Source: Rhipidocladum racemiflorum (Eukaryota > Streptophyta > Magnoliopsida > Poales > Poaceae). From it: 64,000 nucleotides of DNA. Location of the stretch: NCBI GenBank assembly GCA_036346355.1, contig CM070581.1, forward strand, positions 1,860,001 through 1,924,000, read 5' to 3'. Each line of letters opens with the position of its first letter. The stretch's first letter is position 1. Positions 45,428 through 57,400 of the stretch are shown here, piece after piece. The translations under genes were made by a program, and so were the position numbers. The notes beneath the pieces were generated by a model. It was not told the DNA's origin, did no database searches, and saw nothing but the letters and a program-made list of their open reading frames with translations.

Positions 45428-46852
45428 ATGGCGCAAGCGGAGCGCGCGCGCTTGAGCGTGGTCATGTTCCCGTGGCTCGCGCATGGCCACATCAACCCTT
45501 ATCTCGAGCTGGCCAAGCGCCTCACCTGCGACCGCGACGTCGACGTCGTCGTCCACCTCGTCTCCACGCCCGTCAACCTCGCGGCCGTCGCGCACCAACA
45601 AACGGCCAGGATCACGCTCGTCGAGCTCCACCTCCCCGCGCTCCAGGGCCTGCCCCCCGCCCTCCACACCACCAAGCACCTGCCGCCCTGCCTCATGCCC
45701 GTCCTCAAGCGCGCGTGCGACCTCGCCGCGCCACGCTTCGGCGCGCTCCTCGACGAGCTCCGCCCGGACGTCCTGCTCTACGACTTCATCCAGCCGTGGG
45801 CGCCGCTTGAGGCCGCGGCGCGCGGCGTCCCCGCCGTCCACTTCAACACCTGCAGCGCCGCCGCCACGGCGTTCTTCGTGCACTGCCTCAAGGCCGACCG
45901 CGCGCCCAGCGCCTTCCCCTTTGAGGCAATCAGCCTCGGCGGCGCCGACGAGGACGCCAAGTACACCACGCAGCTCGTCTGCCGTGACGACGGCACTGCC
46001 CTGGTCCCCGAGCACGAGCGCCTCCTGCTGAGCCTGGCCCGATCGTCGGGGTTCTTCGCCATCAAGACGTGCGCCGACATCGAGCGCAATTACATGGACT
46101 ACCTGTCCAAGCTCGTCGGCAAGGAGATCATCCCCAGCGGGCCGTTGCTCGTCGACTCGGGGGACGCCAGCGCGGGCTCGGATACCGACCGCATCATGCG
46201 GTGGCTCGACGGGAAGGAGCCGGGCTCCGTGGTGCTCGTCTCGTTCGGCAGCGAGTACTTCATGTCGGAGCATCAGATGGCGCAGATGGCGCGCGGGCTG
46301 GAGCTGAGCGGCGCGCGCTTTGTGTGGGTGGTGCGGTTCCCGCAGAGCCCCGACGAGGACCGCCGCGGCGCGGCGCGCGCCTTGCCCAGGGGATTCCCGC
46401 CGGCCGAACGTGGGCTGGTAGTGGAGGGGTGGGCGCCGCAGCGCCGCATCCTGTCACACCCTTCCTGCGGCGCGTTCCTGACGCACTGCGGGTGGAGCTC
46501 GGTGATGGAGTCGCTGTCGGCGGGGGTGCCGATGGTGGCGCTGCCGCTGCACATTGACCAGCCGCTGAACGCCAACCTCGCGGCCGAGCTGGGCGCGGCC
46601 GCGCGCGTGTCGCAGGGGCGGTTCGGTGAGTTCAAGGGCGAGGACGTGGCACGCACGGTGCGCAGGGTGATGCACGGGCAGGAGGGCGAGGCGGTGAGGC
46701 GGCGCGCGAGGGAGCTGCGGGAGTTGGTGGTGCGGAACGACGCCGACGCCAATGAGATCGGCGCGCTGCTCCAACGGATGGCGCGGCTCTGCGGCAAGGG
46801 CCAGTCGGGGGAGGAGGCGCAGGTGGCGCGCGCGCCCGTGCCGAACTGGTGA
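45428..46852 (+). CDS. UDP-glycosyltransferase, family 1, group A-like (UGT91/94-type)
   Basis: An intronless 474-residue frame, normal for plant family-1 UGTs, which move a sugar from a UDP-sugar to a small molecule in the cytosol. The N-terminal FPWLAHGHINPYLELAKRL carries the catalytic His (His21), and DFIQPWAPLEA resembles the usual acceptor-domain motif. The C-terminal PSPG box spans residues 335-378, from WAPQRRILSHPSCG through THCGWSSVMESL to HIDQ. The last box residue is Gln, usual for UDP-glucose users. HIDQPLNANL and the lack of introns fit group A enzymes that add a sugar to an existing sugar (grass genes of this type are often labelled glucosyl-crocetin glucosyltransferase-like), but the acceptor cannot be told from sequence. 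The frame is open upstream to 45221. The ATG at 45428 is chosen for its GCCATGG context and family start. GC content is very high, as in many grass single-exon genes. Confidence 0.9.
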   Translation: MAQAERARLSVVMFPWLAHGHINPYLELAKRLTCDRDVDVVVHLVSTPVNLAAVAHQQTARITLVELHLPALQGLPPALHTTKHLPPCLMPVLKRACDLAAPRFGALLDELRPDVLLYDFIQPWAPLEAAARGVPAVHFNTCSAAATAFFVHCLKADRAPSAFPFEAISLGGADEDAKYTTQLVCRDDGTALVPEHERLLLSLARSSGFFAIKTCADIERNYMDYLSKLVGKEIIPSGPLLVDSGDASAGSDTDRIMRWLDGKEPGSVVLVSFGSEYFMSEHQMAQMARGLELSGARFVWVVRFPQSPDEDRRGAARALPRGFPPAERGLVVEGWAPQRRILSHPSCGAFLTHCGWSSVMESLSAGVPMVALPLHIDQPLNANLAAELGAAARVSQGRFGEFKGEDVARTVRRVMHGQEGEAVRRRARELRELVVRNDADANEIGALLQRMARLCGKGQSGEEAQVARAPVPNW

Positions 46853-47946
46853 TTCGCCGTGTGCTCTGCCGTGCCGGCGGCCCGTGCCATCGTTTGCGAT
46901 GGCCTTGTCCTTTTGGCCTGTATGCTATCTTGTACCTACTGATGTCCTTTTGGCCATGTACGAGAGGTCTAGAGATATCGGTAAGTAGCGTCCAACCAAG
47001 ATACCAGCCTCACGGATGGGGTGTTCATTAACTCTCACCTGGTTTGATACCTAAGATCAGAGTACGTACACATTTGAGTATGAATTCGGTGGAAATGTAT
47101 GTATCTAAAGTAAATATCTGAGCTATGCTAAGACTCCGCAAAACTTAATTTCTAACATGTACCGTAGACGCTTATGCGTGTGTGTATGTCCGTGACGCAA
47201 GTAGGTATATATACCTACGTACCTGTAGTGTGTGTCCTCGTACTCCTGAAAAAAAAACCCCGAAGATACCAGTGTCGACGACGACACCTGGCAGGGAGCA
47301 AGCAGCTAGCATAGTTTAGTCAGTACAAGAGAGGGAACAGTGCATGTAAGCTCGTGTATCGATAGTGTGGCGCTGGGAGACAACGTGCTCAACTGCCCAC
47401 CCTTGTGGTGAAGCCTAACGTGGAACACTCGCTCATCATGCGCCTAGTGCTCGTCTACGGGCTCATGAACCACACCATGTCAAGCAAAATAGAGATTTTG
47501 ATTTCTTCGTGGGAGGCAATTCTTTTGTCCTCAATTTCGATTCTGGCGTATTAGGTTGTAGAAGAGCATGGACTCAGCCCTGTGGAGCTCTGACAGATTT
47601 GAGTACAGGAACTTATTTTTGCTGAGGTGCGTGCCACCGTGCAACTCGTCTTTGAAGACGGCCCGGGCGCCAAACGTACGTGTCCATGTCTGCGACAAAC
47701 CGCGAGTAGAATACGACTAGTTTGTAACCACGTCCAGCAAATGGGAAATAGTTTTTGAGTGTTGTAGGGAGCCTCAATAGTTAGACCGTCCGGATCCCTA
47801 GGAACCCCAAGGAATAAATGCTTATATATGTACTGAATAGAATAAAAATACCTACTGTACCCTTCCTTTAGGCATGTGGACAAGAGGCAACACAAAGAAT
47901 TACATATCCCTCTCACTCGGTTCTCTCATGATAAAAGTTATGAGAA
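46853..47946. other. Intergenic between UGT and AAA ATPase gene
   Basis: UGT 3' flank and intergenic DNA. Nothing recognisable. A 121-codon frame at 47551-47916 (-) has no family features. Confidence 0.4.
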
Positions 47947-48169
47947 CTAGTTACATGCCCGTGCATTACTACGAAAAACAAAATTGATAACGAAAAATAA
48001 AGATTAAAAAATAAAAAAATTATTTCACAAGATCAAACATCTATCTTTAACGCTTCGTTTCTTGCGAAAGCTGGCTAATTAAAGCAACGCTTCGTTTTTT
48101 GCGTAGGGCAATTAATGACGTGGGTAGAACTCACCACTGCCACCAACTGTTGCTTTATAATAGTAGAGA
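47947..48169 (-). mobile_element. Mini-Helitron (copy 3)
   Basis: A 223-bp relative of 13146-13373 in the same orientation: CTAG at 47947, TAGTAGAGA ending at 48169, A/T insertion site. An internal GGGCAATTAAGCA repeat present in copy 1 is reduced here. Confidence 0.8.
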
Positions 48170-48690
48170 TAACTACGGTCTAATCTCGATGCTATGACAA
48201 GTAATTTTAATGCTGGAATGGAACTGCTTACGCTTTTCTTAGCCATTTAAGTGAGCACCTTCTAATGCTATCCGTGCATCGTGCTTACCAAAATTCAGCC
48301 GTGTTCTTACGCTAACAAACGAGGTTTCAAGTTCTGGAATGGACACTGATTTGCGTTCATATCCCGACACGAGGCCCAAACAATTTGGACCTAAAGAGTA
48401 CCAACAGCTGAGAAGTGCAGAGATACAGCATCTATTGGTTAAATGAATTGCACTGCCTGCCATCATAAATTAACCCATCTGACGCTCAGGCTACATACAA
48501 GCTTGATAGTTTGTAGGACGGTGGACCAAACCGGCCCTATAATGTTTCTCCTAACTTAGAATTGGCATCAATAAAGATTACCACTAACTCGAAATAACCT
48601 ATACACGAACAACAACAAAAGAGCTATTCCTTGTCTATCTTCGCTTTACGCTAATGCTTCTGCTGTATGTACATATAGGCTAGGAATAAG

Positions 48691-51600
48691 CTACATGAAG
48701 TAGCTTAGAGATGTCTTCTTCCTAGACCCGCCTTCTCCATAAAGGTCGTTCCATTGAATAAGCTCATTCATATTTGTCGAATCAGACGATATACTTGCAC
48801 ATACCTACAGAGGCCAGTTATGTCAGCATAACATGTCATGAATGTATTCGGGCTCTCTTTTTTATGACACCAGAACCCAGAACATATCAATACTGGCATC
48901 ACATACCCTCGAGTCACGAGAGCTGTAGTCAGCAATTGTTATATTTGAAGATGGACAGAGCATTCATCAGTTTCACAGGATATCAAATCTTGTGTAATCT
49001 AGTCTGATTAATGTTTCGTTTTCACCCTTATTTTCCTTTTATGGTCAGGATGATAAAAAAAGAACGAAAATGGCCGTAATATTTACCTGCTCATGTGCAT
49101 GTTTGAAATCACTCGATTTTAGGGACCGGACATCACTGCTAGAATATTGAGGAGGCAATGGTCTATTTTCTGCCTCTGCTAAGGCTCTCTCCTGCAGGTA
49201 CACAGAAAAATTTATGATAAATTGGATCTCTGGTGTAACCTTAACAATGACAATCGAAGATTAATTATTCACTTATTCAACATATTAATGAATGTTCCGC
49301 AAATGGTCATCCAGTGATATGACAGTTTAAATCATGTTACCATTCTTCTGTGCATAAAAAATAGTGATTCCATAGCATTGGTTATATTAGATTCATTGAA
49401 TGAAAATACTAAGATCAGAAACAATTACTCTGTAGATATTGAGAAAACACAAAGGGAAGTGTTTCAAGAATAAAACTAACCTTCTTCTCTCTTTCAAGGA
49501 TTTCCCTTATGGGGCAATGTGCAGCAGTAATACACATATTCTGAAAAATAATTGTAGTTGTCAACACTGAGAATATGAAATTCATCTTTAAAAAAGGAAA
49601 TAAAACAAGAAAGAAATGATCTAAGCATAAAACTAAATACCTTCATATCACTGCCTGAATACCCATCAGTCAAGTTGGCTAGTGCTTCCAGATCTACATC
49701 ATCCGCCAATTCTTCTTTCGCTAGTATTACACTAAGAATCTTTTTTCTATTGGACGCGTCTGGCAAATTCACCATCAACCTAAACAAATTTTTTCATGGG
49801 TTATTGATTAGCATGCCACTATTTATATTCTACAATTAAAATATAGACCATAAAGATGTATAACAATTACCTCCTGGGGAGTCTCCTAATAACAGCCTCA
49901 TCAAGATCAAATGGCCTATTAGTGGCAGCAAGTACTAATACACGTTCTTTATCTTTTGTTCTCAGACCATCCCAGTTGACCATAAATTCATTTTTCATTT
50001 TACGCATGGCCTCATGTTCCCCTGGGTTCTCACGTCTACCCAGCATGCCATCAACCTACAGTACAAAATGGAAAACATAGCAAGAAAGCAAAAGGTTCTT
50101 CAGCGCAAGCCAAAATATTGTTATGCTAGCCCATTGAATCACAATCATATGATCAATGATGAACAAGAATTTTGTTAACTGACCTCATCCACAAAAATGA
50201 CACAAGGAGCAATTTTGCTTGCAAGTGAAAACACAGCTTTCACAAATTTTTCTCCCTCACCAAACCACTGTTACAATTAGAGGTCAGCAAAAGTACCCGA
50301 AATGAGAGCAGTCTGGGTGAGTAAACTATTAAGGGTGTACCTTTGAAGAGATGCTTGACATTGATATGTTGATAAAGTTAGCACCAGCCTCTGTTGCAAC
50401 AGCTTTAGCAAGCATGGTCTTCCCCGTACCAGGCGGACCAAAAAGCAATATTCCTTTACATGGCTGGTGAAAAATAGACAATCAGAACTATATTTGCACA
50501 AGTAGAAGTTGGGAAAAGAAACTAGTAATAAAATCGAAAAACAGAATGATATCAGTAATATTCAACATGCTTTTTTTTCAATTTAATTTTGGAATACATG
50601 ATACTAAATGCACAAAATAGACAATCAGAACTATATTTGCGCAAGGAGTAAGTTGGGAAAAGAAACTAGTAATAAAATCGAAAAACAAAATGATATCAGT
50701 AATATTCAACATGCTTTTTTTTCAATTTAATTTTGGAATACATGATACTAAATGCACAAAGGATAATTGTTGCAAGGAACAAGAAAACCTATTAGATACA
50801 AAATACTCACAAAGGATGCCACTCACAAAGTCAAATTGAAAAAAAAATAGTAAAACGCACAAAACAATAGAGTTAAGGGACACACACAAACCATAGCAGA
50901 GCAGCAGTCCAATACTACATTTGAGTATACCCACTCAAGAAGGATGAGTGATTGAGTATTATAGAGCGCAGAGAGGGAGATATCTTACTTGAAGGGGGCA
51001 AAGAGCAATTACAATTTAGAACAACACATTGTTACAAGTGAAACAGAGGACTCACAGAAGAATCATGCAGAGTACTTTAAAGAATAGTAAACAAAATTTA
51101 TGAAGCTTGGAGAATGCCTTCTACCTTCATAAGTTGTCCTCTGGAGAACAACTCAGGCCTCTGCAATGGAAGCATCACTAATTCCTTCAAAGTTCCCTTG
51201 ACATTTTCTAGTGCTCCAATGTCCTCAAAGGTAACACCTATCTCATCTGGAGGGATCACATCACTAAGAAGCCGTTTTTCAAATTCATTCTCAGTGGCAA
51301 CATCCTAACAATTGAAAGAGTGCACGTAAGTCGTAGGCACCATTGACATGATAAGACCCAAAGCCAACAAAAAAAAGAAGAAGAGTCATTGTTATTTTTT
51401 TACTCCCGGCTTAGGATCAGCTTATAGGTGAAACCCAAGCTCAGCCTGACATGTTTACAAGCTTCAAACAAAAAAAGGGGCCAGGTTGCCCTTGGCCAGG
51501 AATAGTCATGATATATATGAGTGATCTCAACAATTAAAAAGAAAACAAGGAAGTCACCTTGAGTGATTTCTTTGTGCTCTTCTTCTTAGGATCACTTTGC

Positions 51601-54443
51601 ATGCTTTCCAACGAATCAACTCCATGCTTAAGGCTGCAGTATAGCAATTTTCAGTAAAATAATCACCAGATAAACCAACAAGCTTTCTGGCACACCTTTG
51701 TGAAGTGTACAAGGTTAGAGAGGAAACCTTTCACCAGAAAGGGCAAGTAAAACATCCTTTCCAGGAGTTGGAACCGTACAATGCTTAAATTGATGACTCA
51801 AAGCATAACCAACTATTTTATCAACACCTGAAAAGTGAGAACAAAAATAAAAAATTGCAGACAAATGATGCTATAGGGACTAAATTATAAAGGCTAGGAA
51901 CAGAAAGTAGGACTGTACTCACATTCGTTTGTAAGAATTCGATCTTTAATACATACTGTTGTCTCTACATCAGTACATTCCAGACCATGGCGGGTTAGGA
52001 ACTGCATCAAATTGCAGAAAGACATTAGCAAAATCACACGATATTAAGTCAGGAACAGCAAACAAAGTTGAGCGGAGTTATAAATACATTTTCAGAGTTC
52101 ACACTAAATGAGTCATGGAGAAATGCATGATTACACCATAGTGGGCCACTGGGCGGCCCATATCTATCCAAAGTTTCCAACAGATATGAAAATAGTAAAA
52201 AGAAAATTCACAATAATATAATTATTCTTGGAATCGTATCAAACTCACGCAAAAAATCATGATCAATATGGCTAACAGCTTAACACCGTGCTTTTATCCT
52301 GTTCCAACCCCTGTTCCCCTAGCAGCCGCCTAGCCCACCTAGGCAGAGCCTAGGCGCTCGGCTACACTCCCACCTAGTGCCTAGGAGAACACTGGTTCCA
52401 ACTTCCAATTCGAGAGGAAAAGACTTGCAGTAAAACTAAAAAAGTGGAAGCCATTTGGCTCACACAGTGACAGGCCCGCATTATGCCTGTAGATATGCAA
52501 TATTCATGATTCTTAAAGCAAAGGTATGTACAACCAAACAATCACTTGAAATTGAAACATACATAGTAGCACTGGTGAGAATGTTCAAGATCGAATAACA
52601 GGTCGAACAAAAGAACAATTAAGCATTACAGTGTTACACAGACAGACCATTGAAGTCAGAAAGGTAACAGAACAAATAAACATACAACTAATTAAAATAT
52701 ATGTGAAACTATCTTCACCACAGATACTTAGTTACTTACAGACTGGATTTTTGAAATGTTAGCCTTTGCCTTCAGAATTTCAGCATCACGGTCCAACAGT
52801 TGTTTCCACTGCAACAGTTCCAATTCATCCTGTAGCATCTTTTCGGAGTTAAAACTTGCAAAGGGCCTTGTAGTGAACATCACTCAAGAACACAAATGGC
52901 AAACCTGTGGTGTTTGTATTGTCACTTTATTTGGGAAAAGTTTAGTCAGATGCTTTGCGGTCTCCAATGCCTCTTTGTTTTTATCATTCACCCGACCAAA
53001 GCTATCCTGCATTGGCATTCATCAGATTGTAACAACAGAAGTGGAGTGTAATCATAACAATGCACATATGACATAACCTGCAATTAATCGATAAAAAAGG
53101 GTTCATTAAGCAAAATAGAAACGGGGAAAAGGAAAATTGTAATAACCTAGAAAATTAACTAAGCAAACAACAGTAGTAATGAGTAATTAGAGCAGTAGTT
53201 AGCGTAATTGCTTGCGAAAAGTTTTAAAATGCGAGTAGAGCGAATAGAGATAGAAGGGGATTGCCGTCAGACCCGCAGGCGAGGTATTGATCACCGAGAT
53301 ACCAGAACCGTAGGGGCCGAGTCGGCACCTCTCGCTAGACCGGTTCATCACTCGGCAATCCGTACTTACCTGTTCGGATTGCGGGTATCCGTTGCAGCTC
53401 TTTAACCAGTAGACAACCCAAAGGAACCAAAGAGAATAGTAACTTTTACCCAAGCCAAGCGATCCACCGACTCACAGCCAACCCAAAAGCAACCGAGCAG
53501 CAGCAGCACCGCCCTTCTCAACCAATCAGCAACCCAGCAGCACTCGTGGCAGCAAGGGAGGGGGGCACGGCTGCCACCCGTCCCTTTCCTTTCCCTTTAT
53601 AGCAAGCATCCATTTCTTTCCTCAGCTCCCAGCCGAAACCAAGAACCAGAAAGCAAGCGCTCAAGCACATGCAGTCCAGAGAGTGAGGGAGCGTAAGAGA
53701 GCAAGAAGGAGGAACAAGAAGCAAGACCTGAACCGCAACAGGGAGAATCCCCAAGAACCTGGAGAGGAGAAGAGTTCCAGAAGCCAGATCAAGGGGGAAC
53801 CACAAGCCGAAGCCAGGAGAATCCCCAAGACGAACCGAACACGAAGGATCCCCAAGACGTACTGAACCGCGACCAGGAGGACGAGCAAGGAGCCAGCAAA
53901 CCCGAAGAGGAGCAAGAACTGAACCTGGTGGAACCACAAGAACCGAACGGCACCAGCACCGTCTTCCCTTAACCGAATCCACTCCGATCCTCAGGTGCAC
54001 CACCATCGCAGTAGCTAGCTACTCTTTTTAGTGCACCATTGAGCAGATCGAGTAGTGGTGGCCTCAGTATTGAGTTCTAGGGTTGCTAGACCGTGATCTT
54101 GCCGTCCCCAACTAGAACCCTTGCATCATCGACTCGTTCAAGCAATCAAAACCGAAACAAATGAGTAGAATGCGAAAAAACGAATAGATCAAGTAGCCTC
54201 TGTTCTTATCATCCACCCAAAATGCGAAATCAGCAAGTAAAGAACGAAATCAAAGAGCAGATCGGTAGCACCTGTTCTCATCCTTAGCCATTAGGGCAAG
54301 TAAGGGAGAGAGGGGAGTAGAAGAGAGATTAGAGGGAGGAGTTAGCAGTAGGGGCGGATCCGGTCCAGTAGAAGGAAAGAGAAGGGGAGAGCGGCCGGGC
54401 TGGGGAGCCGGCCAAGGGAGAGAGAGGCGGCGGCGCTAGGGCG

Positions 54444-54490
<47 letters not shown>

Positions 54491-57400
54491 GGGGAGCACC
54501 CGTGCGGCGGCTGGAGCGGCGGCCGGCGTCGGGGAGGAGCCAAGCGCAAGGAGTCGCGGCGGCGTCGAGTCGCCAGAGAGGGAGGTGGAGGAGTGCCCGA
54601 GGGAGGAGAGACCGAAGGGCCAAGCCAGGGCGTGAGGCAGAGGAGGAAAGAGAGGAGAGGAAAAAGAAATTGAGAGGGGAGCAGATGGGCCGAAGGCCCA
54701 GTTGGCCGAAGAAATAGAGAAAAAAAGGAAAGAAAAAGAGAAGAGAAGAAAAAGAAAAGAAGAGAAAAGAAAAGAGAAAAAGAAAGAAGGGGGAAGAAAA
54801 AGGAAAATTTAGGAATCTGGCTATTTCCGTACGTTACTCGTAGATTAAATCACGGTAATTTGAATCGTAGGAAAAAGCTTCATTCTAATTTCTAAAAGCA
54901 TGATTGTCGAGATAGAAAATTGATTAAACTGTAATAATTGTTCTTGTTGTAATTGTTAATTTGAATTGCTGTAAATAAATTGAAATGTGGGTAGTTAATG
55001 GGTTCTAGTTAGTTTGACGCTGTCAGTAGAAGAATTGGTTTCCGTAGCGTGTTGGGTTGATGTCTGTAGTAATTCCTTGTTATGGTCAGGTCTCGAGTCG
55101 AACCCGTCAAACCATCCCCCCAGCAGTCCGAGCGAGGTCGAACACTTCAGTTCTACTCCAGGCAAGAGCCCTTTGATTCATGTTTGTTTAAGATCTTTTA
55201 AATTGATTTCTGTATACTATGTGTATCACTCTTGCATGGAAAACGTTATATTCAAATTAAAAACCTTAAATCGGATGCGGTTGAAACTGTGTTTGAGAAA
55301 ATGAAACTGGTTTGGTGTCATGTGACACGGAGAGAAATGGATTTGGTCTGTTCACGGAATGATCCGTGGTCGTATTATTATTATGGTGGGTAGAGGGCGC
55401 CGATGAGAAGGATTGTCATGCCGGTGGGGCCCTCTACAGAGGATAGAATATAAAGAATTACAAACTACACTTGGGCATTGAGCCGTAATTGCAGTATCAA
55501 CCATAGTGTGTGGAAACGGTCAGAAAAGGTTGTCCTATGAAGGATTTAGATCTCCACATTGGGTAAGTGTTATATGGCGTACTCGATATGCTTAGGGAGG
55601 CCCGTAAGTCTGAGTCCACGGAAATGGCGGTATATTTGAAGCCACGGGTAGAGTTATCGCCGACGAATCGATCAAGCCGGAGTACAATCAGTAGTCGCGA
55701 GTCGTTGAGATCGCCTAGGGAAGGAGTTCACGACTCGGGTAACAGGTTGGAGATCTATTTACGGATTAGTGATAAACGTTAGGGCCTCTCGAGGAGGGTC
55801 ACTATGGGTAAAGTGGTACAAACTCGGCAGGATAAAAATCATGAATTCATGCCTGTCTCCTGGATTGGAGGCTACGGAAGATCAGTCTGTCTCATATACA
55901 AGTGCTAGTAGTCAAGTTTAAAATAAAATTGGCCAACTTTTAAAGAAAACCTAATTTAAATAAAAACCAGAGTTTGAAGGAAGGAAAGATCTGTGGAAAA
56001 AGAGAGGAAAATTCATGTCATTATGTTGCTATTAGTGCTTGCTGAGTACGTTGTACTCACTCTTGTATAATCCTCCCCTTTGCTTAGAAGGCGAGTTTGA
56101 TGGATCCACCGTTGAGGCGTGGACTGAAGGCGATGAGCAGGATCAGGAGCTTCAGGAAGATGCTTACTACTACTACAATCAAGAGAACTAGATGATCGGG
56201 TAGAAAGGATTACTTTTGGGACGGTCGTCATGGGATGAGACCGTTGTAATATAAATTTTGTTGTACTTGGAACCAATGTCTAATTATGTAATGGACATGT
56301 AAGCCATGCGTGGCTGGAATGTAATATATTTCGATTCGATCTCTAATTATTGTTCTGCTGCAATATTCTGATCACGGTATGGTACCTGACAAAGTACTGG
56401 ACTACCCGGTACTTTGCTAGCTACTATATCGAGATTCGAGTGATTAACATAGGGTAATGCCCAGGTGGAGGTTAATTACTCTAGGTTAATTACTCGGGTC
56501 GTTACAAAAATAAACAAAAAAATCAGAAAGGTCCTTTTCAGCTTAATAATATGCTTAATAATATGACAATGTGGTATAGTATAGTATGAACGAGTTCTAC
56601 ACTAGCATGGCAATAAGTAGGAAAAACCCAATCATCTTCTACATCTAATTTCTGTCATTCAACTTTGTTTCTTCCACTGGCTATTGTTACAAATCTCCTA
56701 ATAACCATGTGGCAACCAGATGAAGCTTGTAAGAGTCTAAATATAAAGGATTACAGTAGCAGAAGAACAAGATATGCTCTAATGTAAGCAAACTTCAATT
56801 TGCAAGGTACTTTCTGCAAAACTAAATAACACACCTGGAACGCAAGGTCAAGTATTGCCGCTTGGCTGTATGGGAACTTTGAAAGAAAAGGAGACCCGTT
56901 GTTTAACTGTATGTAAAACAGTTAGTTTGTTAACTACATCAGAATGAATGAAAAAATAGAAGAGTTGGGTACAGATGATCTTTACAAGCAGTACCTTGTC
57001 TTTCCGAGTGTCCATCTGGGTCTGAGACCCAATAATAAAAACACCAGCTGGGAAAGTTTCAATCTTATTCTTTAGACCATGATAAGAGTAACTATTTCCA
57101 CACATTTTTTCAACGTCCTTTAGAAATAGGACTAGAGGATCATCCTGACTTTCTTCAGAACCAAACTGTATAAAGAACCCAGTAAGCAATAAGAAAAGAA
57201 TTGTAAATACTGATAAAAACAAGACCGAGAAGACCATACACACCTCAAATATTACATCAAATGGATGTTTGGCTCTATCTTCCCATCCTGGACCATCGAG
57301 GCATAGAGAATCAACTGGAGATACAAATGAACACAATAAATAAGTGGGTTACAAATTTACAATATAGCAATAAATGAAAATTTCAGTATTTATGTACAAT

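Noticed and set aside
45341..46273. 310-codon minus-strand frame and other long frames across the UGT
   Set aside because: Shadows of the GC-rich UGT coding sequence, which has clear family motifs in its own frame.
53197..54300. Frames in 53.2-54.3 kb as possible genes
   Set aside because: They lie within a TG...CA solo LTR with target duplications and have no conserved domain.
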